From Candidatus Omnitrophota bacterium (GTDB lineage: Bacteria; Omnitrophota; Gorgyraeia; 2-01-FULL-45-10), in assembly GCA_030691985.1 (NCBI GenBank), contig JAUYDB010000064.1:1-9138 (forward strand): a stretch of 9,138 nucleotides of DNA, read 5' to 3'. This document shows positions 1-5,604 of this stretch, in pieces; positions within the stretch are counted from its first letter, which is position 1, and each line of letters opens with the position of its first letter. The notes below the pieces were generated by a model. That model had not been told where the DNA came from. It made no database searches and worked only from the letters and a program-made list of their open reading frames with translations. The position numbers and the translations under genes are program-made.

Positions 1-1
1 T

Positions 2-466
2 ATGGGGATACGTCCGGATTATATTCCGCCGCGGTTTATTGCCGAAACGGTAGTCAGGCATTTCAGGAATATGCGTTTTAAGGGCGCGGCCCGGCCGAAA
101 GCCTTGATCCTGCGGGCTAAAAAAGCGCGCGACATCCTGCCTAAAGGGTTAAGGCGTTCAGGGTTTACAGTCAGGATTATTGACTTGTACGACACAGTCA
201 TTCCCGCAGGAAGCAGGGAGGCCCTGGAACAGGCGCTTGCCCTGAGGGTGGATCTCGTCACCTTTACCAGCTCCTCCACCGTTGAAAATTTTATACATCT
301 TCTGGGCGATGATTATCGGCGTAAACTTTCCGGAGTGGGGTTTGCCTCTATAGGGCCGGTCACTTCGCGCACGCTCGAAAAGTTCGGTTTGAAACCTGAC
401 ATCGAAGCAAAGACCTATACGATCGAGGGCCTGGTGGATGCCATGGCAGGGGGGAAGGCGGCATGA
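2..466 (+). CDS. hemD: Uroporphyrinogen-III synthase, C-terminal part (5' truncated by window edge)
   Basis: HemD cyclises hydroxymethylbilane to uroporphyrinogen III with inversion of ring D, in the cytoplasm; this is the branch point for siroheme and heme. The 154 visible residues carry family hallmarks: a GIRPDYIPPRFIAE segment at the start, TFTSSSTVENF (residues 87-97) and SIGPVTSRTL (116-125), followed by a YTIEGLVDAM tail. A complete HemD is about 250-260 residues, so roughly the first 100 lie upstream of the window. The ATG at position 2 is therefore probably an internal methionine, not the start. It could also be the C-terminal half of a uroporphyrinogen methyltransferase-HemD fusion, which is common in anaerobes; the visible part cannot tell. 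Its stop (464-466) overlaps the ahbC start in an ATGA arrangement, which indicates translational coupling with the heme genes that follow. Confidence 0.88.
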   Translation: MGIRPDYIPPRFIAETVVRHFRNMRFKGAARPKALILRAKKARDILPKGLRRSGFTVRIIDLYDTVIPAGSREALEQALALRVDLVTFTSSSTVENFIHLLGDDYRRKLSGVGFASIGPVTSRTLEKFGLKPDIEAKTYTIEGLVDAMAGGKAA

Positions 467-1629
467 TTAATTGTACGAGGCTGCTCCTGGCAAAAAAGGG
501 TTTTTACGACGAGATCAGGTATGTGAAGGGCAAGCCCGCGGATACCAATCGTCCGATCGTGGTCTGGAACACCACCAAAAGCTGCAATCTTCGGTGCGCG
601 CATTGCTATTTTGACGCCCGCGCGAAGAAAGACAACGGCGAACTTACGGCCGGTCAGGCCAGGGAGATGATCGATGACGTGGCGGCCTTTGGCGCGCCCG
701 TATTATTATTTTCCGGCGGCGAGCCTTTTATGCGTTCCGATCTGTTTGAATTGGGCAAATACGCCCTCTCCAGGGGCCTGCGCACGGTGATATCCACAAA
801 CGGCACGTTGATCACTAAGGATGCGGCAAAAAAAATAAAGGACGCGGGGTTCTCTTATGTGGGCATAAGCCTGGATGGCCTGGAAAAAATAAACGATGAG
901 TTCCGGAAGGAGCGCGGCGCTTTTAAAAAGGCGCTCGAAGGCATAAAAAACTGCCATGCCTCCGGAGTGCGCGCAGGGCTGCGTTTCACGATCAATAAGC
1001 ATAATTTTCGCGACATCCCCGGAATTTTCGACCTGCTGGAAAATGAGGGGATAAAACGCGCCTGCTTCTATCATCTGGTATATTCCGGCAGGGCGAGCGC
1101 CATGATAAAAGAGGACCTGACGGCCCGGGAATCGCGCGATACCATGGATATTATTTTTGAAAAGGCCATAGGGCTTGGCCGGAAAGATGCGGATACTGAA
1201 ATCCTGACCGTTGATAATCATGCCGACGGAGCATACCTGTACCTGCGCCTGAAGAAACAAGGCGATAAAAGAGCGCTCGAGGCGTTGGATCTTCTCAGAA
1301 TTAACGGCGGCAATAAGTCCGGTATCGGTATTGCGGATGTGGATAACCTGGGCTTTGTCCACGCCGACCAGTTCTGGAGGCATTATTCGCTGGGGAATGT
1401 AAAGGCAAGGAAATTCAGCGAGATCTGGTCCGATGAAAGCGGCGGATTGCTGCGGAATTTAAGGAACAGGCTTCCTTTATTGAAAGGGAAATGCTCCCGT
1501 TGCCGCTTCCAGGATATATGCGGAGGGAATTTCCGGGTCAGGGCCGAAGCGTTTTACGGTGATGTCTGGCAGGAAGATCCGGCGTGCTATTTGACCGAAG
1601 AAGAAATTACGGGTGCGAGAGATGGCTGA
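463..1629 (+). CDS. ahbC: AhbC, radical SAM 12,18-didecarboxysiroheme deacetylase
   Basis: AhbC is a cytoplasmic radical SAM enzyme of the alternative heme pathway. It removes the acetate side chains of 12,18-didecarboxysiroheme to leave methyls, giving iron-coproporphyrin III. The 388-residue protein has the radical SAM motif CNLRCAHC (41-48), a GGEP motif (85-88) and an SLDG motif in the barrel. A C-terminal SPASM/twitch-like region carries C344, C347, C353 and C375 for an auxiliary iron-sulfur cluster. AhbC-type signatures are CFYHLVYSGRA, GIADVDNLGFVHADQFW followed by HYSLGNV, and CGGNFRVRA with a DPACYLT ending; these separate it from AhbD and PqqE-like relatives. The ATG at 463 overlaps the hemD stop and is preceded by a purine-rich Shine-Dalgarno stretch (GGGGAAGG, about 451-458). 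NirJ of heme d1 synthesis is a close relative, but ahbD, ahbA and ahbB alongside and the absence of other nir genes favour AhbC. Confidence 0.92.
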   Translation: MINCTRLLLAKKGFYDEIRYVKGKPADTNRPIVVWNTTKSCNLRCAHCYFDARAKKDNGELTAGQAREMIDDVAAFGAPVLLFSGGEPFMRSDLFELGKYALSRGLRTVISTNGTLITKDAAKKIKDAGFSYVGISLDGLEKINDEFRKERGAFKKALEGIKNCHASGVRAGLRFTINKHNFRDIPGIFDLLENEGIKRACFYHLVYSGRASAMIKEDLTARESRDTMDIIFEKAIGLGRKDADTEILTVDNHADGAYLYLRLKKQGDKRALEALDLLRINGGNKSGIGIADVDNLGFVHADQFWRHYSLGNVKARKFSEIWSDESGGLLRNLRNRLPLLKGKCSRCRFQDICGGNFRVRAEAFYGDVWQEDPACYLTEEEITGARDG

Positions 1630-2707
1630 TGCGGTGTTTCCGGAAATAAGGATGCGCAAAAGAAGGAAAGACGAGGCGGCGCGCATGAAATACCGCCAGA
1701 CCCGCGCGATCTCGCTCCGTGATTTGATCATGCCCATATTCGTCAAAGAGGGCATATCCGGGAAAAAAGCGATCGCCTCGATGCCCGGCATATATCAATT
1801 CCCGGTTAGAAAAATCGCAGGGGAGGCAGGGGCTATTTACCGATCGGGGATTCCCGCCGTAATCCTGTTCGGGATCCCCCGGCATAAAGATGATGGGGGA
1901 TCGTCCAGTTATGAAGAAACGGGCGTTGTCCAGCAGGCGATCCGCGAGATAAAGAAGGAAGCGCCGGGGCTTTCTGTCATCGCCGACGTGTGCATGTGCG
2001 AGTATACATCGCACGGCCATTGCGGTATTGTTAAACCGATTATAGGTTCTCGGTTATCGGTTATCGGAAAAAAAAGCCGCCGAAGACCGGACGCCGGACA
2101 CCGGACGCCTATTTTTGAAGTTGATAATGACGCTACTATTGAGATTTTAGCCAGGATCTCTCTTTCATATGCCAACGCGGGCGCGGATATTGTAGCGCCC
2201 AGCGCCATGATGGACGGACAGGTGAAGGCGATAAAAGAAGCGCTCAAAAAGGGCGGCTATCCCGGAGTGAAGATCATGTCGTATTCCGCAAAGTATGCCT
2301 CTTCGTTTTACGCTCCGTTCAGAGATGCGGCCGAGTCTCCCCCGCAGTTCGGGGACAGATTGACTTATCAGATGGATTATCATAATTCTGACGAGGCCCT
2401 TCTCGAAGCGCGGCTCGATATCGGGGAAGGAGCCGACATGCTCATGGTTAAACCCGCTTTGGGGTATGCGGATATTATATACAGGATGAAGAAGGAGCTC
2501 GATTTTCCGCTTGCCTGCTATTCCGTAAGCGGTGAATATTCCATGATCAAAGCCGCGGCCATGAAAGGATATATAGATGAAAGAAAAGTTGCGCTTGAGG
2601 CCTTGACCGGCCTTAAGCGAGCCGGCGCGGATCAGATCATAACGTATTATGCCGAGGAGGTTGCCGGGTGGATGGAAAGCGAATCCTTCGACAAAGCTCA
2701 GGATTAG
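1622..2707 (+). CDS. hemB: Delta-aminolevulinic acid dehydratase (porphobilinogen synthase) with in-frame repeat insertion
   Basis: HemB condenses two 5-aminolevulinate molecules into porphobilinogen in the cytoplasm. Numbered from ATG 1622, the catalytic lysines are K224 (MSYSAK followed by YASSFY) and K277 (MLMVKPALGY). The zinc-type cysteines are C124, C126 and C134 in DVCMCEYTSHGHCG, and the active-site lid PPQFGDRLTYQMD is intact. The protein is 361 residues against about 320-330 for the family. The excess is explained by about 24 residues inserted between GIVK and VDNDAT (residues 139-166), where relatives have only a few, and about 10 residues after AGWM at the C-terminus. Both come from repeat DNA, described separately. 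An alternative GTG start at 1613 adds three residues; neither start has a strong Shine-Dalgarno, so I chose ATG. It overlaps the end of ahbC by 8 bases. All catalytic residues remain, so the enzyme is probably active. Confidence 0.95.
   Translation: MADAVFPEIRMRKRRKDEAARMKYRQTRAISLRDLIMPIFVKEGISGKKAIASMPGIYQFPVRKIAGEAGAIYRSGIPAVILFGIPRHKDDGGSSSYEETGVVQQAIREIKKEAPGLSVIADVCMCEYTSHGHCGIVKPIIGSRLSVIGKKSRRRPDAGHRTPIFEVDNDATIEILARISLSYANAGADIVAPSAMMDGQVKAIKEALKKGGYPGVKIMSYSAKYASSFYAPFRDAAESPPQFGDRLTYQMDYHNSDEALLEARLDIGEGADMLMVKPALGYADIIYRMKKELDFPLACYSVSGEYSMIKAAAMKGYIDERKVALEALTGLKRAGADQIITYYAEEVAGWMESESFDKAQD
2045..2109 (+). repeat. Composite heptamer-repeat element inserted in frame in hemB
   Basis: Two different three-unit tandem heptamer arrays lie in direct succession. 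Positions 2045-2065 are GGTTCTC, GGTTATC, GGTTATC followed by GG. Positions 2087-2107 are CCGGACG, CCGGACA, CCGGACG followed by CC. An A8 tract and a GC-rich spacer (2068-2086) separate them. Three heptamers make 21 bases, or seven codons, so each array preserves the reading frame; translation gives pieces such as RLSVIG and PDAGHRTP. From general knowledge, translations of this kind are frequent in database proteins from repeat-rich genomes, which suggests dispersed selfish repeats. The element falls in the stretch where HemB relatives have a short loop after the zinc-cysteine segment. Confidence 0.8.
2654..2660 (+). promoter_or_regulatory. Shine-Dalgarno for the GTG start of ahbD
   Basis: GAGGAGG lies seven bases before GTG 2668, inside the hemB coding sequence. 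It is the strongest ribosome-binding site near the ahbD N-terminus and supports starting AhbD at 2668. The in-frame ATG at 2746 has only a weak AAGG immediately in front of it. Confidence 0.65.
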
Positions 2708-3780
2708 TCCCGAGCGAAGCCGAGGGACAGAAAGCAAACCTAAGGATGGTCGCGTGGGAATTGACGCGCAGCTGTAATCTGGCGTGCAGGCATTGCCGCG
2801 CGTCAAGCAAATACGGCCCATATCCGGGCGAGCTTACTGCGGGCGAATGCTTCAAGGTCATAGACGATATAGCTTCTTTTAGCGCTCCCATAGTGATCCT
2901 GACGGGAGGAGAGCCCTTGCTGAGGAAAGATGTTTTCCGGATCGCCGAATACGGCAAAGCTAAGGGGCTGGTGATGGTAATGGCGCCTAACGGCACGCTG
3001 CTTAACGACGAGAATATCAATAAGATCATCGCCTCGGGCATAAAAAGGATCTCCGTAAGCCTGGACGGCCCTGATGCCGGCTCTCACGATAACTTAAGGC
3101 AGGTCCCGGGCGCATTCAAACAGGCCTGCGAAGGGATCGGGAGGGCGAAAGATGCGGGCCTGGAATTTCAGATAAACACTACCGTCACTAAGAGAAATAT
3201 CGGCCTGCTCCCTCAAGTTATGAAGCTGGCAAAAGACCTGGGCGCAAGGGCGCATCACATCTTTCTTCTGGTGCCTACCGGCCGCGCCAGGGAAATGGCG
3301 GGCGAAGAATTATCGGCGTCCGGATATGAAGAAACGCTCAAGTTTCTGGCCGAGGAGAAGAAGAGGTCGTCTTTAGAGATAAAGGCCACATGCGCCCCTC
3401 ATTTCAACCGCGTCCTCCTTCAGGATCATGCCTATACCGCGTCTTCTCTGGCAGGCAGGGGATGCATGGCGGCGGTGAGTTTCTGCTTTATTTCGCACGC
3501 AGGCGACGTTCAGCCATGCGGTTATCTTGAGATCAAATGCGGCAACATACGCCGGCGGGGATTTAAAGATATCTGGTTTGAGTCGGAGGTATTGAACAAT
3601 ATAAGGGATTGGGGCAAATACGAGGGGAAATGCGGCGCCTGTGAATTTAGATCTGTTTGCGGAGGGTGCCGGGCCCGGGCCCATGTCAAATACAAAAATT
3701 ATTTAGGAGAAGAGCCATATTGTGCTTATGAGCCGCTCAAAAAAGCTGCAAGGCAAAATCAGGCTGAGCCTGCTGGATAA
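2668..3780 (+). CDS. ahbD: AhbD, radical SAM heme b synthase (Fe-coproporphyrin III decarboxylase)
   Basis: AhbD performs the last step of the siroheme-dependent pathway: radical oxidative decarboxylation of two propionates of iron-coproporphyrin III to vinyls, giving heme b. The 370 residues contain the radical SAM motif CNLACRHC (36-43), GGEP (80-83) and SVSLDGP. An auxiliary-cluster SPASM region has RGCMAAVSFCFISHAGDV (C266, C273), PCGYLEIKCGN (C284, C291), C322, C325, C331, C334 and C352, within the AhbD-typical CGGCRARA and LGEEPYCAYEP stretches. The GTG start at 2668 is chosen for its good Shine-Dalgarno and gives a 40-base overlap with hemB. Residues 6-20 of the resulting N-terminus are encoded by an inverted repeat (2684-2727) and probably have no catalytic role. 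Starting at ATG 2746 would give a 344-residue protein beginning right at the conserved MVAWELTRSC, which looks too short. Confidence 0.92.
   Translation: MDGKRILRQSSGLVPSEAEGQKANLRMVAWELTRSCNLACRHCRASSKYGPYPGELTAGECFKVIDDIASFSAPIVILTGGEPLLRKDVFRIAEYGKAKGLVMVMAPNGTLLNDENINKIIASGIKRISVSLDGPDAGSHDNLRQVPGAFKQACEGIGRAKDAGLEFQINTTVTKRNIGLLPQVMKLAKDLGARAHHIFLLVPTGRAREMAGEELSASGYEETLKFLAEEKKRSSLEIKATCAPHFNRVLLQDHAYTASSLAGRGCMAAVSFCFISHAGDVQPCGYLEIKCGNIRRRGFKDIWFESEVLNNIRDWGKYEGKCGACEFRSVCGGCRARAHVKYKNYLGEEPYCAYEPLKKAARQNQAEPAG
2684..2727 (+). repeat. Imperfect inverted repeat spanning the hemB stop and the ahbD N-terminus
   Basis: Two 20-base arms, 2684-2703 (starts TCCTTCGAC, ends CTCAGGA) and 2708-2727 (starts TCCCGAGCG, ends CCGAGGGA), are separated by the loop TTAG. 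By eye 14 of 20 positions match the reverse complement, and one of the mismatches is a G-U wobble in RNA. The hemB stop TAG (2705-2707) lies in the loop. The left arm encodes the last HemB residues (SFDKAQ); read in another frame, the whole element encodes most of the AhbD extension, including SGLVPSEAEG. This composition is typical of genome-dispersed palindromic repeats, but only one copy is in this window. Confidence 0.7.
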
Positions 3781-4210
3781 GCGCATTTTGAACCGCCTTC
3801 AGGAGGACATCCCTTTTGAAAGCGGGCCGTGGGCGGCCGTGGCGGGAGAGCTGAATATCAAAGAGGATCTTCTTTTGAAGAGGGTTGCTTTTTTTAAAAA
3901 AACCGGTATAATACGTAGAATAAGCGCGGTTTTTTCTCCACGCAAAATTAATTTTATATCTACTCTGGTTGCCGTTAAGGCTCTTCCGGGCAATGCCGGG
4001 CGGGTGGCGAAGAAGATAAATTCATATCCGGAGGTCACGCATAATTACAGAAGAGGCGGCCCTTACGATCTTTGGTTTACGGTGGTTGCCGGAAACAAAG
4101 ACAGGATCGCGCATATCATGCGCCGGCTTGAGAAGGATAAGGATATCGAAAGGCTGTCGGAGTTTCCCGCGGTAAAATTATTTAAAATAAACGTTAAATT
4201 TACCGCTTGA
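3722..4210 (+). CDS. ahbA: AhbA, siroheme decarboxylase subunit
   Basis: AhbA pairs with AhbB to remove the carboxyls of the acetate side chains on C12 and C18 of siroheme, giving 12,18-didecarboxysiroheme in the cytoplasm. The 162-residue protein has the Lrp/AsnC-like architecture of this family: an N-terminal winged-helix-like region (about residues 17-75, containing LLDKRILNRLQEDIP and GIIRRISAVFSPRK) and a C-terminal alpha/beta domain with VTHNYRR (H107 in THNY) and YDLWFTV. The THNY...LWFT form is AhbA-like, while the next gene has the AhbB-like SHCY form. The GTG start at 3722 is favoured because AGGAGA lies at 3705-3710; ATG 3728 is the alternative. Either way the gene overlaps the end of ahbD by more than 50 bases. 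A true Lrp regulator is the main alternative, but the heme-operon context and motifs argue against it. Confidence 0.88.
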   Translation: MLMSRSKKLQGKIRLSLLDKRILNRLQEDIPFESGPWAAVAGELNIKEDLLLKRVAFFKKTGIIRRISAVFSPRKINFISTLVAVKALPGNAGRVAKKINSYPEVTHNYRRGGPYDLWFTVVAGNKDRIAHIMRRLEKDKDIERLSEFPAVKLFKINVKFTA

Positions 4211-4221
4211 AAGAATAAAAG

Positions 4222-4692
4222 ATGGGCTCAACGCTTGATAAGAAAATAATCAGTTTGATCTCCCGGGACATCCCTCTGACTAAAGAGCCGTTCAAAGATT
4301 TGGCCGATAGGCTCGGCATAAAGGAACAAATGCTCCTTGAGCGGATACGGTCATTTAAAAAGAACGGGCTCATGCGGAAACTTTGCGCGATTTTAAATCA
4401 CAGAAAGATAGGTTTTCAATATAACGCGATGGTGGTCTGGAACGTCCCCGAGAAGCTCATTGATAAGGCAGGCAGCGCAATGTCTTCTTTTGACGAGGTA
4501 AGCCACTGCTATCAGAGGGAAAAAAGGAATGGCTGGAATTATAATTTATATTCCATGATACACGGGAGAACAAAGCGGGAGAGTCTGGCGGTGGTGAAAA
4601 AAATATCCGGCAGGATAGGCCCGGATATTGATTATAGGGTATTATTCTCTTCCGGGGAAGAGAAGAAGATAGGGGCTAAATATTTTGCCTGA
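4222..4692 (+). CDS. ahbB: AhbB, siroheme decarboxylase subunit
   Basis: This is the second subunit of the siroheme decarboxylase that acts before AhbC. The 156 residues mirror AhbA: an Lrp/AsnC-like N-terminal region (about 1-65, with LADRLGIKEQMLLERIRSFK and NHRKIGF) and a ligand-binding C-terminal domain. The C-terminal domain carries AhbB hallmarks NAMVVWNVPE (68-77), VSHCYQRE (SHCY 94-97), GWNYNLYSMIHG (104-115) and the ending DYRVLFSSGEEKK. In place of the usual small residue after the RR-type motif it has RKLCAIL, with a cysteine at 55; this may be neutral. The gene starts 11 bases after the ahbA stop with only a weak purine-rich leader, so coupling to ahbA translation is likely. It is the last gene of the pathway before a repeat-containing gap. 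Confidence 0.88.
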   Translation: MGSTLDKKIISLISRDIPLTKEPFKDLADRLGIKEQMLLERIRSFKKNGLMRKLCAILNHRKIGFQYNAMVVWNVPEKLIDKAGSAMSSFDEVSHCYQREKRNGWNYNLYSMIHGRTKRESLAVVKKISGRIGPDIDYRVLFSSGEEKKIGAKYFA

Positions 4693-4712
4693 TATAAGTC
4701 AGGTTTTCGCGA

Positions 4713-4760
4713 AATTCCCTCTCCCCAACGGGGAGAGGGTAAGTGTGTGTGGGGGGGGGG
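4713..4760 (+). repeat. CCCTCTCCCC hairpin repeat with G-rich tail, copy 1
   Basis: A perfect 10-bp stem, CCCTCTCCCC (4717-4726) and GGGGAGAGGG (4730-4739), closes on the loop AAC. It is followed by TAAGTGTGTGT and a run of ten G (4751-4760). The same AAATTCCCTCTCCCC beginning and hairpin-plus-G-tail layout recur at 9022-9065. There is no T-run after the stem, so it does not look like an intrinsic terminator. The sequence type is a widely dispersed intergenic repeat; reverse-strand reading gives the familiar spurious 'LTLSP...GRG'-like translations. Confidence 0.8.
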
Positions 4761-4768
4761 ATAATAAT

Positions 4769-4790
4769 CCTCTCCCAAAATAAGAGAGGG
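4769..4790 (+). promoter_or_regulatory. Small hairpin carrying the Shine-Dalgarno of the cytochrome gene
   Basis: CCTCTC (4769-4774) pairs with GAGAGG (4784-4789) across a nine-base AT-rich loop. The GAGG at 4786-4789 lies eight bases before ATG 4798 and is the only Shine-Dalgarno-like sequence there, so the ribosome-binding site sits in the right arm of the stem. It looks like a degenerate relative of the preceding CCCTCTCCCC repeat. Control of translation by this fold is inferred, not shown. Confidence 0.5.
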
Positions 4791-4797
4791 TAAAAGC

Positions 4798-5592
4798 ATG
4801 AAATACTGGAAGGCGGGTATTTTTATATTTTGTGCGGCAATAACGATATTTATTTCTAATTTTTCCGCAGCCGGATCGGACAAGGCAGCCGGAGCGGATA
4901 TTTCAGCGGCCGGGCAGGACATCCCGTCCAAATCGGAATTTGTCGGCATGGATACATGCGCCATGTGCCATGAAAAGATAGCGAAAGATTTTAAGAGATC
5001 GGAGCATTCACGCATAGTAGCTGTCTCCAAAAAAGAAGGACAGGCATGTGAGGCCTGCCACGGGCCGGGGAGCTCGCATGTTGATGCCGAGACGAAGGCC
5101 CAGAAGCATGCGACCATAATCAATCCCGGCAAAAATCCCGAGGCCTGTTATAAATGCCATCTGGATAAAAAAGGTGAATTCAGTTTGCAATACCACCATC
5201 CTGTGCCTGAGGGCAAGATGAGCTGTACGGATTGCCATGATCCGCACGGAGAAGACGGCGTTAAACCGGGAACGCTCTCGTCCCTTTACGGCAAGAATGA
5301 GGCATGCTTCAAGTGTCATAAGGATCAAAGAGGGCCTTTTGTTTACGAGCATGAAGCATTGAGGGAAGGCTGCGCGATATGTCATAACGCGCACGGCTCG
5401 ATAAACCAAAAGATGCTCATAGAGAGGGATGCTAACCTCTGTCTGAAATGCCATTTTCAGGCGAACTTTACTTCAGGAGGCTTTATCGGCGATAGAAGCC
5501 ATACAACAAGCGTGCCTGTAGGCCCTTGTTTTAGCGGCGGTTGTCACACGGCAGTGCATGGTTCAAATTATAATGACCATCTCAGGTTATAG
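4798..5592 (+). CDS. Octaheme-type DmsE/MtrA-family periplasmic cytochrome c
   Basis: Predicted periplasmic electron carrier that would feed electrons into, or take them from, the outer-membrane barrel encoded next. The 264 residues begin with a signal peptide (lysines at 2 and 5, hydrophobic core about 6-22, likely cleavage near AAG). Seven CXXCH heme-attachment motifs lie at 54-58, 84-88, 117-121, 143-147, 170-174, 192-196 and 215-219. An eighth, spaced CX4CH (CFSGGCH, 244-250), precedes AVHGSN. Family-type segments are CHGPGSSH, HHPVPEGKMSCTDCHDPHG, RGPFVYEH and CHNAHGS. Distal histidine candidates include H70, H94, H134, H150, H185, H199, H235 and H254. DmsE/MtrA proteins are normally decaheme and more than 300 residues long; one internal heme pair (after heme 2) appears absent. 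It is followed after 12 bases by the barrel gene. The family is fairly sure; the electron donor, acceptor and direction are not known. Confidence 0.85.
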   Translation: MKYWKAGIFIFCAAITIFISNFSAAGSDKAAGADISAAGQDIPSKSEFVGMDTCAMCHEKIAKDFKRSEHSRIVAVSKKEGQACEACHGPGSSHVDAETKAQKHATIINPGKNPEACYKCHLDKKGEFSLQYHHPVPEGKMSCTDCHDPHGEDGVKPGTLSSLYGKNEACFKCHKDQRGPFVYEHEALREGCAICHNAHGSINQKMLIERDANLCLKCHFQANFTSGGFIGDRSHTTSVPVGPCFSGGCHTAVHGSNYNDHLRL

Positions 5593-5596
5593 GAGG
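5591..5596 (+). promoter_or_regulatory. Strong Shine-Dalgarno of the outer-membrane barrel gene
   Basis: A consensus AGGAGG overlaps the cytochrome stop codon (5590-5592) and lies eight bases before ATG 5605. It is the best ribosome-binding site in the window. It implies coupled and efficient translation of the porin after the cytochrome. Confidence 0.75.
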
Positions 5597-5604
5597 AGAT
5601 CAGT

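Noticed and set aside
706..1383. Long open frame (225 codons) on the minus strand inside ahbC
   Set aside because: It is entirely antisense to a well-supported radical SAM gene, shows no recognisable motif, and similar antisense frames occur across the whole GC-balanced coding block.
2045..2109. CRISPR array or CRISPR remnant
   Set aside because: The units are 7-base direct tandem repeats without spacers, lie inside a coding frame, and no cas genes are present.
2036..2119. hemB as a frameshifted pseudogene
   Set aside because: The extra stretch stays in frame, and all catalytic lysines, metal cysteines and the lid sequence are conserved on both sides.
463..3780. nirJ-type genes for heme d1 synthesis or PQQ/peptide-maturation radical SAM enzymes
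   Set aside because: The C-terminal signatures match AhbC and AhbD respectively, no other nir genes or precursor peptide gene is visible, and a complete late Ahb pathway is present.
3722..4692. Pair of Lrp/AsnC-family transcription regulators
   Set aside because: The winged-helix-like fold is shared, but the THNY/LWFT and SHCY/NLYSMIHG motifs and the ahbC/ahbD neighbours match siroheme decarboxylase subunits.
4717..4739. Rho-independent terminator after ahbB
   Set aside because: The stem is perfect, but no T-run follows; the next bases are TAAGTGTGTG and a G-tract. The same element recurs ahead of another gene, so it is better called a repeat.
5008..5454. Minus-strand open frame opposite the cytochrome
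   Set aside because: The plus strand carries regularly spaced heme-binding motifs and a signal peptide; the reverse frame is a by-product with no family features.
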